Positions 1 through 8,726 of a stretch of DNA of 64,000 nucleotides are shown one piece after another. The DNA is from Thermohalobaculum sp039026375 (lineage in GTDB: Bacteria; Pseudomonadota; Alphaproteobacteria; Rhodobacterales; Rhodobacteraceae). Position 1 is the first letter of the stretch. The number at the start of each line of letters is the position of its first letter. The notes below the pieces were generated by a model. It did not search any database and had not been told where the DNA came from. It saw only the letters and a list, made by a program, of their open reading frames with translations. The DNA lies in NCBI GenBank assembly GCA_039026375.1, contig JBCCML010000004.1, positions 62,001 through 126,000 of the forward strand, read 5' to 3'. Made by a program: the position numbers and the translations under genes.

Positions 1-1000
1 GGCCATAGTTTAGCCGGGTAGGGCCAATAACCCCGATCGCGCCGATTATCCGCCGGTTTTTATCCCGGTATGGGGAAATCACAAGGGATGATCCAGACAT
101 CGAGAACAACTTGTTCTCTGAACCAATAAAGACACTTACGCCCTCACCCCCGTCAGCCAGGTCCAGCAGCTGCTCCAGATCACGTTTCCGCTCCAGATCG
201 TCGAACAGCATACGGATGCGCTCCAGATCTTCGGCATCGCGGGTCTGGTCCAACAGGTTAGAACGGCCCCGCACAATCAGCCGTTCCGGCGCGCCTGCGC
301 CGCCTTCGTCCCAAAGTGCGATACCCTTCTCGACTAAGCCGGCAGCCAGCAGGTCCAGTTCCTGGCGCCGCGCTTCGATCTCCCGCGCGATGACTTGCTG
401 CGCTTCGACCAGCGTGCGGCCGCGCAGGTGCGCGTTCAGAAAGTTCGCCGCCTCACGCATGGCGGACGGGGTCAAACCGGACGGTGGGTCAAAAAGCCTG
501 TTCTCAACCGTACCGTCTTCCATAACCAAAACCGCCAAAGCGGATTGCTGGTTCAGGGGCACAAACTCGATATGTCGGACAGGCACGCTCGCTTTCGGTG
601 CGAAGACCAAACTGGCACACTGGCTTAACCCGGAAAGCATGGCCCCCGTCCGGTCCAGCACTTCCGGCAGATCCGAGCCAGGCTCCAAAGTGCGCTCGAT
701 CTTGCGACGCTCTTCGTCCGAGACATCCGTGACCTCGAGCACGCCGTCGACAAACAACCGCAAGCCCATTTGCGTTGGAATGCGGCCAGCGCTGATGTGC
801 GGGCTATCCAACAACCCGAGCTGCTCCAGATCCTGCATCACATTCCGGATGGAGGCTGCCGACAGGCCGAGGTCGACCATTTTGGACAGGGTGCGAGAAC
901 CCACCGGCTCACCGGTGGAAATATATGTTTCGACCAGCCGGGCGAAGATATCACGGCTGCGGTCGTTCAGATCAGCAAGTGTCGGCGTCGATTCCGCCAT
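1..1000 (-). CDS. hrcA: HrcA heat-shock repressor (3' end cut by window)
   Basis: Represses chaperonin genes by binding CIRCE operators when properly folded by GroEL. The minus-strand reading frame opens with MAESTPTLADLNDRSRDIF and gives 333 residues before the window edge. The N-terminal winged helix contains GEPVGSRTLS and SAASIRNVMQDLEQLG; the C-terminal part reads RRIIGAIGVIGPTRLNYG, the conserved end of the HrcA domain, so only a short tail is missing. The ATG at 998-1000 is the natural start. It is divergent from rph, an arrangement common in alphaproteobacteria, usually with grpE next to it. I see no CIRCE inverted repeat in the 150 bp upstream, so autoregulation is not supported here. 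Confidence 0.95.
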   Translation of the reverse strand, partial: MAESTPTLADLNDRSRDIFARLVETYISTGEPVGSRTLSKMVDLGLSAASIRNVMQDLEQLGLLDSPHISAGRIPTQMGLRLFVDGVLEVTDVSDEERRKIERTLEPGSDLPEVLDRTGAMLSGLSQCASLVFAPKASVPVRHIEFVPLNQQSALAVLVMEDGTVENRLFDPPSGLTPSAMREAANFLNAHLRGRTLVEAQQVIAREIEARRQELDLLAAGLVEKGIALWDEGGAGAPERLIVRGRSNLLDQTRDAEDLERIRMLFDDLERKRDLEQLLDLADGGEGVSVFIGSENKLFSMSGSSLVISPYRDKNRRIIGAIGVIGPTRLNYG

Positions 1001-1151
1001 TGGGTGAAGCCTCCGCGCGGCCGAAGGCTAGGTAGTAGCGCACATGCCTCACGTCAATCTGGAGCACGTGTGACCACGGTTCACCCTTCGTTAGGCATCC
1101 CGTCGATAGGGTTGCCGAAAGGTTAGCCGAGGGATCGCGCCGGGGACACAG
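1001..1151. promoter_or_regulatory. Divergent intergenic region hrcA / hypothetical-rph
   Basis: About 150 bp between two diverging genes, so it should hold both promoters. I see no CIRCE element (TTAGCACTC-N9-GAGTGCTAA) and no clear sigma-32 box. Nothing else is recognisable. Confidence 0.4.
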
Positions 1152-1607
1152 ATGAATACTGGATTAGAGCCAAAACCGCACGGTCTCAGCATTGGTAACG
1201 GTGGCGTTGACCTGATTGAAGATGTTGACCTGGCAACGCGGGTGTTTCGTCGCGGCACCCGGGGGTTGGGCGATACATGCAGACTGGTTCTGTCGCTGAA
1301 CGGTGAAGAATTGTTGCTGCTCGACGAAGAAGCGGGTGACCGCGCCCCGGCGCATTTGGTTATCGATATCCGCATGCCGATCGCTCCGGGCGAAAGGCTG
1401 ATGGCCGCGCTCGCTGTCCGCCCATGGCTACATCCTAATCAGCCAGTGATCATTTTCCCGACGAATAACGGGGCAGCCGTCGGCTATCTGGTCAGATCCC
1501 CACTGATCTCTCGCGTTCTTGGGACAATCACGACCGAATTGGACCTTAGTGATCTGTCGACTGAAACCGGGCACAGCGCTCTGGACGCCACGGGTCACCA
1601 GCGCTAG
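1152..1607 (+). CDS. Hypothetical protein, 151 aa
   Basis: I do not recognise a family. The product is soluble, with no signal peptide or membrane segment, and has an alternating hydrophobic pattern in the middle (RLVLSLNGEELLLLDEE, then HLVIDIRMPIAPGERLMAAL) consistent with an alpha/beta fold. A weak GGGGAC ribosome-binding site precedes the ATG. It sits 34 bp upstream of rph, where I would normally expect only a short leader between hrcA and rph. Its local base composition is lower in GC than rph. A shorter antisense frame overlaps it, so coding status is only probable. Confidence 0.45.
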   Translation: MNTGLEPKPHGLSIGNGGVDLIEDVDLATRVFRRGTRGLGDTCRLVLSLNGEELLLLDEEAGDRAPAHLVIDIRMPIAPGERLMAALAVRPWLHPNQPVIIFPTNNGAAVGYLVRSPLISRVLGTITTELDLSDLSTETGHSALDATGHQR

Positions 1608-1641
1608 ACGGAGCGGGTCTTAACCCCGCAGGAGCCCGCCC

Positions 1642-2358
1642 ATGCGCCCTTCCGGCCGCGCACCCGACGAAATGCGCCACGTCTCGATCGAAACCGGCGT
1701 CACCAAGCATGCCGAAGGATCATGCCTGATCCGCATGGGCGATACCCATGTGCTGGTCACGGCCTCGATTGACAGCAAGGCACCGCCCTTTCTCCGTAAC
1801 TCTGGCTTGGGCTGGGTCACGGCTGAATACGGCATGCTGCCCCGCGCCACGACGACCCGGAATCGCCGCGAGGCAGCAGCCGGCAAACAGGGCGGACGCA
1901 CAGTCGAAATCCAGCGCCTTATCGGGCGCAGCCTGCGGGCGGGCGCCGACCGCGTCATCATGGGCGAGCGTCAGATCATCATCGACTGCGATGTCATCCA
2001 GGCCGATGGCGGGACGCGCACCGCCTCGATCACCGGTGGTTGGGTAGCGCTGCGCCTGGCTGGCGAAAAACTGGTTGCCGCCAAGGAATGCGTGGAAAAC
2101 CCGATCACCGAGCACATCGCCGCAATCTCATGCGGGGTCTATAACGGCCAAGTGGTGCTAGATCTTGATTATGCCGAGGACAGCGAAGCCGGGACCGACG
2201 CAAACTTCGTCATGACGGGGTCGGGTGGATTGGTCGAACTGCAGGGTTCTGCAGAGGGCGCCGCCTTCTCCGAAGACGAATTCCTGGGCATGCTGCGCTT
2301 CGCCAAAAAGGGTTGCACCGAGCTGGTCGCCGCGCAGAAGGCTGTAGTCGCGGGATAA
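1642..2358 (+). CDS. rph: Ribonuclease PH
   Basis: Phosphorolytic 3'-5' exoribonuclease that trims the 3' ends of tRNA precursors, working as a hexameric ring. The 238-residue length is normal. Family signatures are plain: RPSGRAPDEMRHVSIETG at the N-terminus, LGWVTAEYGMLPRAT, and GRTVEIQRLIGRSLRAG with the phosphate-binding arginines; the acidic active site includes IIIDCDVIQADGGTRTASI. It heads an apparent operon with rdgB (gap 6 bp), the Rid protein, a small membrane protein, hemW and a DUF454 gene. Confidence 0.97.
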   Translation: MRPSGRAPDEMRHVSIETGVTKHAEGSCLIRMGDTHVLVTASIDSKAPPFLRNSGLGWVTAEYGMLPRATTTRNRREAAAGKQGGRTVEIQRLIGRSLRAGADRVIMGERQIIIDCDVIQADGGTRTASITGGWVALRLAGEKLVAAKECVENPITEHIAAISCGVYNGQVVLDLDYAEDSEAGTDANFVMTGSGGLVELQGSAEGAAFSEDEFLGMLRFAKKGCTELVAAQKAVVAG

Positions 2359-2364
2359 GCCGTC

Positions 2365-2985
2365 ATGACGCGCAAGCTGACCGACCCAAAGATCGTCGTC
2401 GCCAGCCACAACGAGGGCAAGGTTCGCGAGATACGGGCCCTTTTGGCGCCCTATGGCATCGAAACGGTGTCAGCGGCAGAACTGGGCTTGGACGAACCGG
2501 ACGAGACCGAGACGACCTTTCAAGGCAACGCGCTGATCAAGGCGCATGCCGCGGCCACGGCGTCCGGCCTTCCGGCGCTGGCCGATGATTCCGGCATTGC
2601 AATCGACGCGCTGGACGGCGCGCCCGGGGTCTACACCGCCGATTGGGCCAAGACGCCGAACGGCCGGGATTTCATGATGGCGATGGAGCGCGCTTGGTCC
2701 GAAGTACAGGCCAGCGCCAAGCCCGCCCCCCACCACGCGGCCTTCTATGCCTGCCTGGCCATTGCCTGGCCCGACGGTCAAGAGCAGACGTTCCTGGGCC
2801 GGGCAGACGGCACGTTGACCTGGCCACCGCGGGGCGACCAAGGGTTTGGTTACGACCCGATGTTTGTACCTGATGCCGGCGACGGCCGTACCTTCGGTGA
2901 GATGCCCTATGCCGAGAAAGAGCCACTCAGTCACCGATCCGACGCTTTCGCCAAGTTCAAAACCTGTCTGGAGGATCCCGCATGA
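2365..2985 (+). CDS. rdgB: XTP/dITP diphosphatase (HAM1/RdgB)
   Basis: House-cleaning pyrophosphatase that hydrolyses (d)ITP and XTP to monophosphates, keeping deaminated purines out of nucleic acids. 206 aa, a normal length. The nucleotide-binding signature ASHNEGKVREIRALL (SHN..K) is at residues 13-27, followed by the conserved ALADDSGIAIDALDGAPGVYTADWA and the C-terminal GFGYDPMFVP and KEPLSHRSDAF. It follows rph by 6 bp and overlaps the next gene by 4 bp (ATGA), which argues for translational coupling. Confidence 0.97.
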   Translation: MTRKLTDPKIVVASHNEGKVREIRALLAPYGIETVSAAELGLDEPDETETTFQGNALIKAHAAATASGLPALADDSGIAIDALDGAPGVYTADWAKTPNGRDFMMAMERAWSEVQASAKPAPHHAAFYACLAIAWPDGQEQTFLGRADGTLTWPPRGDQGFGYDPMFVPDAGDGRTFGEMPYAEKEPLSHRSDAFAKFKTCLEDPA

Positions 2986-3365
2986 CCCGCCGACTGATTT
3001 CAACTGGATCACCCTTCGAGGAACGCTTTGCCTATTCGCGCGCCGTCGTCCAGGGCGACTGGTGCTTTTGTGCCGGGACCACCGGGTTCGACTATGCCAC
3101 CATGACAATGCCCGAGAGCGCGGCGGACCAGACCCGCAATATCTTCGAGACGATCAAGCGGGCGTTGGACGAGGCAGGCTTCTCACTCGCCGACATCGTG
3201 CGCCTACAGGTGACCGTGACGGATGCCGAGCATTGGAATGCCTCGGACGCCGTCGTTCGTGAGTATATGGGTGATGTGCGCCCTGCCAACACGACCGTGC
3301 TGGGCGGCCTGATCGACTCGTCGATGAAAATCGAAATCGAAGCGACCGCCTACCGGGGATCCTGA
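2982..3365 (+). CDS. Rid-family protein lacking the canonical RidA arginine
   Basis: YjgF/YER057c/UK114 fold protein of 127 aa. It matches the family in RAVVQGDWCFCAGTTG near the start and in the closing MKIEIEATAYRG strand. Canonical RidA enamine deaminases have an arginine in the PAR motif; here the equivalent reads PAN (Asn103), so classical 2-aminoacrylate deamination is doubtful and it fits a Rid4-Rid7-type subgroup better. The start overlaps the rdgB stop, and its own stop overlaps the ATG of the next small gene (TGATG). The true substrate is unknown. Confidence 0.9.
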   Translation: MTRRLISTGSPFEERFAYSRAVVQGDWCFCAGTTGFDYATMTMPESAADQTRNIFETIKRALDEAGFSLADIVRLQVTVTDAEHWNASDAVVREYMGDVRPANTTVLGGLIDSSMKIEIEATAYRGS

Positions 3366-3544
3366 TGATCGGCAAGGACAGCGAAGCCTTCATGAATCGC
3401 TACTGGCCGCTGTTGCTGATCGCCTGCGGCGGCCTGATCCTGCTGTACACGCTGGCTGGCTTTCGCTTGGCCGGCGCTGCCGGGTTCCTCGGCATTGGGT
3501 GGATCGCGTGGGATCGGCTGATCAAGCCCAAGCTGCACGATTAG
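3365..3544 (+). CDS. Small membrane protein, 59 aa
   Basis: A short frame starting at the ATG that overlaps the preceding stop codon (TGATG), so it is probably translationally coupled. It encodes MIGKDSEAFMNRYWPLLLIA, then a second hydrophobic stretch, and ends IKPKLHD. Two membrane segments are predicted by eye (about residues 14-31 and 34-49). It has no known family that I recognise. Position inside a compact operon between the Rid gene and hemW is the main support for it being real. Confidence 0.6.
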   Translation: MIGKDSEAFMNRYWPLLLIACGGLILLYTLAGFRLAGAAGFLGIGWIAWDRLIKPKLHD

Positions 3545-3627
3545 CCCAACCGTTCGCAGAACAGGACGCAAACCCTACATAGCTGGCCTGGGAAGTCTTA
3601 AGTTCCCTGGTTAGATTGGAACTGCCC

Positions 3628-4794
3628 ATGGACGGCGCCGGGACAATTGCGGATTGGCAGCACGCCGGTTTTGGCGTCTACGTGCATTGGCCGTTCTGTC
3701 TGGCCAAATGCCCCTACTGCGATTTCAACAGCCACGTCAGCGGGCAGGTGGACCATGATGTCTGGGCGAAAGCCCTGTCTGCCGAGGCCCGCCACATGCG
3801 GGGCCTGACGGGGCCGCGTTCCGTCAACACAGTGTTCTTTGGTGGCGGCACGCCAAGCCTGATGCCGCCAAGCTTGGTGGCAGGTCTGATCGACCAAATC
3901 GACGCTGCATGGGGCCTTGCCCCAGATGCCGAAATCACGTTGGAGGCCAACCCGACGTCCGTTGAAGCGGCGAAGTTTCGTGACTACGCGGCGGCGGGCG
4001 TCAACCGCGTGTCGATGGGCGTGCAGGCCCTGAACGACAGGGACCTTCGCGCGCTCGGCCGCACGCACTCCGCCGCCGAGGCACGGGCGGCCTTCGACAT
4101 TGCGCGGCAGGCCTTTGACCGGGTCAGTTTTGATCTGATCTACGCGCGCGCTGGTCAGACGACCGCCGACTGGCAGTCCGAGTTGTCTCAGGCGTTGGAC
4201 ATGGCGATCGATCATCTCTCGCTCTACCAACTGACGATCGAGGCAGGCACACGGTTCTGGGATCTCGCCAAGCGGGGCCGCGTGTTGACCGCGCCCGATG
4301 ACCGAGCAGCGGAGATGTATGAGGTCACGCAAGACGTTACCGCCGCCGCAGGCATGCGAGCCTACGAGATATCGAACCATGCAGCACCAGGGGCAGAGAG
4401 CCGGCACAACCTGATCTACTGGCGCTATGGCGACTATGCCGGGATTGGGCCAGGCGCGCATGGCCGCATTACCAGCGCCGATCGGTTGGCCATTTCGACG
4501 CTGCGCGATCCCACTGCCTGGCTTTCAGCGGTGGCGCGGGACGGTCATGCCATCACCGAGACAGAGGCGATCGGCTCCGATGATCAGGCGGACGAGTACC
4601 TTATGATGGCACTTCGCCTGAGGGAGGGCGCCGACTTGGCCCGATATGCGTCCCTGGCGGGTACGCCGTTGAACCCCGCGCGGATCCAAACGTTGGTCGC
4701 GTCAGGACACTTGATCACGCGCGATGGCCGCCTTGCCGCCACTGCACTGGGCCGTATCACGCTGGACGCGGTCCTGACCGACTTGCTGCGTTAG
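3628..4794 (+). CDS. hemW: HemW-type radical SAM haem chaperone
   Basis: Radical SAM protein once annotated as oxygen-independent coproporphyrinogen III oxidase; characterised HemW proteins bind haem and hand it to acceptors. The CX3CX2C cluster motif is CLAKCPYC in VHWPFCLAKCPYCDFNSHV, preceded by the YVHWPFC stretch typical of the family, and the SAM-binding GGGTPSL follows. It lacks the extra N-terminal region of true HemN. The open frame begins at a TTG at 3616, but the ATG at 3628 with an upstream GGA is the better start (388 aa). Same operon as rph-rdgB. Confidence 0.93.
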   Translation: MDGAGTIADWQHAGFGVYVHWPFCLAKCPYCDFNSHVSGQVDHDVWAKALSAEARHMRGLTGPRSVNTVFFGGGTPSLMPPSLVAGLIDQIDAAWGLAPDAEITLEANPTSVEAAKFRDYAAAGVNRVSMGVQALNDRDLRALGRTHSAAEARAAFDIARQAFDRVSFDLIYARAGQTTADWQSELSQALDMAIDHLSLYQLTIEAGTRFWDLAKRGRVLTAPDDRAAEMYEVTQDVTAAAGMRAYEISNHAAPGAESRHNLIYWRYGDYAGIGPGAHGRITSADRLAISTLRDPTAWLSAVARDGHAITETEAIGSDDQADEYLMMALRLREGADLARYASLAGTPLNPARIQTLVASGHLITRDGRLAATALGRITLDAVLTDLLR

Positions 4795-4807
4795 GGGGAG
4801 GCCGGCG

Positions 4808-5197
4808 ATGCGCATGATCTGGAACGCCGCCGGTTTCCTCAGCCTGGGGCTTGGCGCATTGGGGATCGTCTTGCCCCTGCTGCCAACGGTGCCGTTTCTG
4901 CTGTTGTCCGCGTTCTGCTTTGCCCGGGGGTCGCAACGCTTTCACGACTGGTTGCTGAGCCACCCCCGTTTTGGCCCACCGATCCACGAGTGGCGCACGC
5001 ATGGGGCAATCTCGCCTCGCGGGAAGATCGCTGCAACCTGCGCCATCGCGGCAACGTTCAGCATCAGCCTGATCTTTGGCGTCGCCACGCATGTCCTGGT
5101 CATCCAGGCGGTGGTGCTGGGCTTCGTGCTGATTTTCATCCTCAGCCGGCCCAGCGGATCGAACAGTCCTGAGGTTGATGTTCAACAACGCCGGTGA
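4808..5197 (+). CDS. DUF454/YbaN-family inner-membrane protein
   Basis: 129-aa membrane protein. It shows the family's opening hydrophobic hairpin LGLGALGIVLPLLPTVPFLLL, then the conserved CFARGSQRFHDWLLSHPRFG loop, and two further helices in the C-terminal half. Function is not established for the family. It starts 13 bp after the hemW stop, so it probably closes that operon. Confidence 0.85.
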   Translation: MRMIWNAAGFLSLGLGALGIVLPLLPTVPFLLLSAFCFARGSQRFHDWLLSHPRFGPPIHEWRTHGAISPRGKIAATCAIAATFSISLIFGVATHVLVIQAVVLGFVLIFILSRPSGSNSPEVDVQQRR

Positions 5198-5260
5198 TAC
5201 CGGCCCCCAATCGGCGATAGACCATGTCATGTGAATTCGATTTAGCGGAGGCCGGGACAA

Positions 5261-5953
5261 ATGCTAACACGATCCGCTAAAGCTGCATTTTACAGTATTT
5301 GTGGGCCTTTGATGTCCCTGAATGGCTGGATATGGCGAACATGTCGCACCATAAAGCCTGGTACAAACGGGATCAGGGTTCATTTGGGCCCGGGTCAGGA
5401 AAACTACCTGGACGGTTGGATCAACGTCGACGCCAACATGTTCACCGGTAGATGCGATATGTGGTTGGATCTGCGTAATCGCCTTCCATTTAGCGATGAT
5501 GCTGTCGACGCAGCCTATTCCCACCATGTGATTGAACACCTGCCTGAACTTCGACGGCATTTTGCAGATGTTTTTCGCATCTTGAAGCCCGGTGGCGTCT
5601 ATCGCGTAGGCGGGCCGAACGGGGACAGCGCCGTAAGAAAGTTCACCGAAGGCGATATCGCTTGGTTTCCAGTCTACCCAGACGAGTACACCAGCCTTGG
5701 CGGCCGCTTTGTGAATTTTGTATTTTGCCGCAATGAACACCTCACAATGCTGACAGAGTCTATGTTGGGTGAGGTCGCGCAAAGCGTGGGTTTCTTGCCA
5801 GGCCAGACTGTGGCCCCCATCGTCAGCAGCGGATATCCAGAGATTTTCGAACCGTGCATGAAACTAGAGTATGAAAGCACGCCAGACTGTCCGCACACGC
5901 TGCTGATGGAGTTCCGCAAACCGGATGCATCAGTCGTCAACAAGACCGCGTAA
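5261..5953 (+). CDS. Class I SAM-dependent methyltransferase
   Basis: 230 aa. The SAM-binding region is of the variant type seen in sugar/lipid-associated methyltransferases: VHLGPGQENYLDGWINVD replaces the usual GxGxG, followed by LPFSDDAVDAAYSHHVIEHL and LKPGGVYRVGGP, which correspond to motifs II-III. The substrate cannot be told. A GGAGG precedes the ATG. Its base composition is more AT-rich than the hemW operon. The 3' end overlaps the convergent mutS gene by 24 bp. Confidence 0.85.
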   Translation: MLTRSAKAAFYSICGPLMSLNGWIWRTCRTIKPGTNGIRVHLGPGQENYLDGWINVDANMFTGRCDMWLDLRNRLPFSDDAVDAAYSHHVIEHLPELRRHFADVFRILKPGGVYRVGGPNGDSAVRKFTEGDIAWFPVYPDEYTSLGGRFVNFVFCRNEHLTMLTESMLGEVAQSVGFLPGQTVAPIVSSGYPEIFEPCMKLEYESTPDCPHTLLMEFRKPDASVVNKTA

Positions 5954-8575
5954 CTCGTAAAGTAGATCTAAGGCCTCGCGTGGGCTCAGCGCGTCCGGCT
6001 GGATCTCGCGCAGGCGCTGGTCCACCGCGGACGTATCGGCAAGCCTTGCCATCGGCTGCGGGATATGGACCGAGAATAGCGGCAGGTCCTGGGCCAGGGC
6101 GGCCGCTGCGCCGCTTCCCTCGCGGGCGCCGGTCTCCAACCGCTCCAGCACTTCGCGGGCACGATCAACCACTGCCTGAGGCAGGCCCGCAAGGCGCGCG
6201 ACCTGCACACCATAGGAACGGTCGGCCGCGCCAGGGCGGACCTCGTGCAGAAAGATCACCTCGCCCTCCCACTCGCGGACGGCGACGGTCGCGGGGGATA
6301 GCTGATCCAGCTGATCACACAGCCCGACCAGTTCGTGGTAATGCGTCGCGAACAGTCCCCGGCACCGGTTCGCCTGGTGCAGATGCTCCAGGGTCGCCCA
6401 AGCAATCGACAAGCCGTCCCAGGTGGCGGTGCCGCGGCCAATTTCGTCCAGGATGACCAGCGCACCAGGCCCTGCCTGGTTCAGGATCGCCGCGGTCTCG
6501 ACCATCTCGACCATGAAGGTAGACCGCCCCCGGGCCAGATCGTCGGCGGCGCCGACCCTGCTGAACAGCTGGTCAACGACACCGATCTCGGCCTCCTCGG
6601 CGGGGACGAACAGGCCAGCCTGTGCCAGGATCGCGATCAGGGCCGACTGGCGCAGGAACGTCGACTTGCCCGCCATGTTGGGCCCGGTAATCAACCAGAT
6701 CGGCGCAGACCCCGCTGCCTCCGCCGACAGATCACAATCGTTGGGGACAAAGCTGCCGCCCGTGCGCGCCAGCGCCCGCTCGACCACCGGGTGGCGTCCC
6801 GCGACGATGCGGAAGGCGCGGCCCTGGGCGACACGCGGACGGGTCCAGCGTGCCTCGATGGCAAGCGCGGCTGCGGCGGTGGCGACATCGATCTCGGCCA
6901 GCGCGCGAGCCGTACCGGCGACCTGCGCCTGGACAACAAGCACCGCCACGCGCAACTCCTGGAAAAGGCGCTTCTCGATCTCCAGCGCGCGTCCGCCGGC
7001 GTTCAGGATCCGCGTCTCCAGCTCGGACAGCTCCACTGTCGTGAAGCGCACCGCATTGGCCAGGGTCTGGCGGTGGATGAAGCGCTCTTCGCCGTGCAGC
7101 TTATCGGCGTTCAGGGCCGTCACCTCGATGAAGTAGCCCAGCACGTTGTTGTGCTTGATCTTCAGCGCCTGGATGCCCGTCTGTTCGGCTATTTCCTGCT
7201 GCATGGCCGCGATCACGCCGCGGCCTTCGTCGCGCAGTTGGCGGGCGTCGTCCAAGTCGCTGTCGTACCCCGCGGCAATGAAGCCGCCGTCACGCGCCAG
7301 CAGCGGCGGTTCGGCGACCAGCGCGGCCTCCAGCAGATCGATCAGTCCGTCATGCCCCGTCAACGCAGCCGCCGTGGCCGTCAGCAGATCCGGCAAACCC
7401 GCGTTCTCACCCAGGATCACCGCCATCTCTGCAGCACCCGCCAGCCCGGTTCGGATCGCTGCCAGATCGCGTGGGCCCGCGCGGTCCAGCGCCAGGCGTG
7501 ACAGGGCACGCTCGATTTCGGGGATCGTCTTCAGCGTACCGCGAAGATCGTCCAGCAGTTGGCGGTCTTCGGTCAGGTGTTGGACACCGTCATGGCGCTG
7601 CGCAATGCGGCGGACATCCGTCAGGGGCGCGGCGATCCGCGTCTCCAGCAGGCGCGCGCCCGCGCCGGTCAGCGTCCTGTCAATCGCGGCCAGCAATGCC
7701 CCATCACGCCCGCCCGACAGGGCATGCGTCAGCTCAAGATTTCGACGGGTGGCAGCATCGATGCGCATGATCCCGCCAGGGGCCTCGCGCACCGGGGGTT
7801 TAAGTAGCGGCAGCTTGCCCTTCTGTGTGATCTCCAGATAGTCGGCCAGCGCGCCCAGCGCGGACAGCTCCGCCCGCTGGAAACTGCCATAGGCATCCAG
7901 CGTTTCGACCCGAAACAGGGCGCACAAACGGCGGCCGGCGGCCGCACTGTCGAAAGAGGTGGGCGACAAGGACGTTGCAACGGCACCAGCCTCCTCGATC
8001 TGTTCGGTCAGCGCCTGATCTTCCAGGGCGGCATCGCCCACCAGCACCTCGCGCGGGGAGACACGCGCCAGCATCGGGCCCAGGGCAGCGCGCGCAACGG
8101 GCGCCACCACCAGATCCCCGGTCGAGACATCGGCCCAAGCAAAGGCGCCCTCGCCCCTAATCTCGGACCAGGCGGCCAAATAGTTGTGCCGCCGCGCGTC
8201 CAGCAACGTTTCTTCGGTCAGGGTGCCAGGCGTTACAACGCGGGTCACATCGCGGCGGACAACGGCCTTGGATCCGCGCTTCTTCGCCTCGGCCGGGTCC
8301 TCGACCTGATCGCAAACCGCGACGCGAAAGCCCTTGCGGATCAGGGTCAGCAGATAGTTGGTGGCCGAATGCGCGGGCACGCCGCACATCGGGATATCCT
8401 CGCCCAGATGCTTGCCGCGTTTTGTGAGCGCGATGTCCAGCGCCGCCGCCGCCTGCACCGCATCGTCGAAGAACAGCTCGTAGAAGTCGCCCATCTGAAA
8501 GAATAGCAGGCAGTCCGGGTGCGCCGTCTTGATCTCGAAATACTGCGCCATGGACGGCGTGACGGTCTGGGACAT
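5930..8575 (-). CDS. mutS: DNA mismatch repair protein MutS
   Basis: Recognises mismatches and small loops and recruits MutL. The mismatch-binding N-terminus has QMGDFYELFFDDA (the F-x-E motif), and the ATPase end has Walker A GPNMAGKSTFL, followed by the signature DEIGRGTATWDGLSIAWA and ATHYHEL. The open frame extends 70 codons further upstream, but that segment is not MutS-like; starting at ATG 8575 (MSQTVTPSMAQYFEIK) gives 881 aa, normal for the family. It is divergent from the GntR gene and convergent with the methyltransferase. Confidence 0.97.
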   Translation of the reverse strand: MSQTVTPSMAQYFEIKTAHPDCLLFFQMGDFYELFFDDAVQAAAALDIALTKRGKHLGEDIPMCGVPAHSATNYLLTLIRKGFRVAVCDQVEDPAEAKKRGSKAVVRRDVTRVVTPGTLTEETLLDARRHNYLAAWSEIRGEGAFAWADVSTGDLVVAPVARAALGPMLARVSPREVLVGDAALEDQALTEQIEEAGAVATSLSPTSFDSAAAGRRLCALFRVETLDAYGSFQRAELSALGALADYLEITQKGKLPLLKPPVREAPGGIMRIDAATRRNLELTHALSGGRDGALLAAIDRTLTGAGARLLETRIAAPLTDVRRIAQRHDGVQHLTEDRQLLDDLRGTLKTIPEIERALSRLALDRAGPRDLAAIRTGLAGAAEMAVILGENAGLPDLLTATAAALTGHDGLIDLLEAALVAEPPLLARDGGFIAAGYDSDLDDARQLRDEGRGVIAAMQQEIAEQTGIQALKIKHNNVLGYFIEVTALNADKLHGEERFIHRQTLANAVRFTTVELSELETRILNAGGRALEIEKRLFQELRVAVLVVQAQVAGTARALAEIDVATAAAALAIEARWTRPRVAQGRAFRIVAGRHPVVERALARTGGSFVPNDCDLSAEAAGSAPIWLITGPNMAGKSTFLRQSALIAILAQAGLFVPAEEAEIGVVDQLFSRVGAADDLARGRSTFMVEMVETAAILNQAGPGALVILDEIGRGTATWDGLSIAWATLEHLHQANRCRGLFATHYHELVGLCDQLDQLSPATVAVREWEGEVIFLHEVRPGAADRSYGVQVARLAGLPQAVVDRAREVLERLETGAREGSGAAAALAQDLPLFSVHIPQPMARLADTSAVDQRLREIQPDALSPREALDLLYELRGLVDD

Positions 8576-8681
8576 GGTGCCGGGTGTAACATGGCGACCC
8601 TTCGGCGCAAGGCGTCGAAGAGGGGTTACAGACCTACAAGCGCACCGCCCGTTCCCGAATCCACTTGCCAATCGGCGATGC

Positions 8682-8702
8682 TCTGGTATCTGGTATGCCA
8701 GA
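8682..8702. promoter_or_regulatory. Putative GntR operator (TCTGGTA half-sites)
   Basis: Three half-sites lie in a row: TCTGGTA, TCTGGTA, TGCCAGA. The last two form the inverted repeat TCTGGTATGCCAGA (8689-8702), of the TGGTATnCCA type bound by FadR/FCD-subfamily GntR proteins. It is 24 bp upstream of the GTG start of the GntR gene, so autoregulation is likely. The same 14 bases occur again at 44391-44404. Confidence 0.6.
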
Positions 8703-8726
8703 TCCGCAACGTCGCTGAGGATACGG

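Noticed and set aside
111..1007. Plus-strand frame opposite hrcA
   Set aside because: Serine/arginine-rich shadow of hrcA, which is unmistakable on the minus strand.
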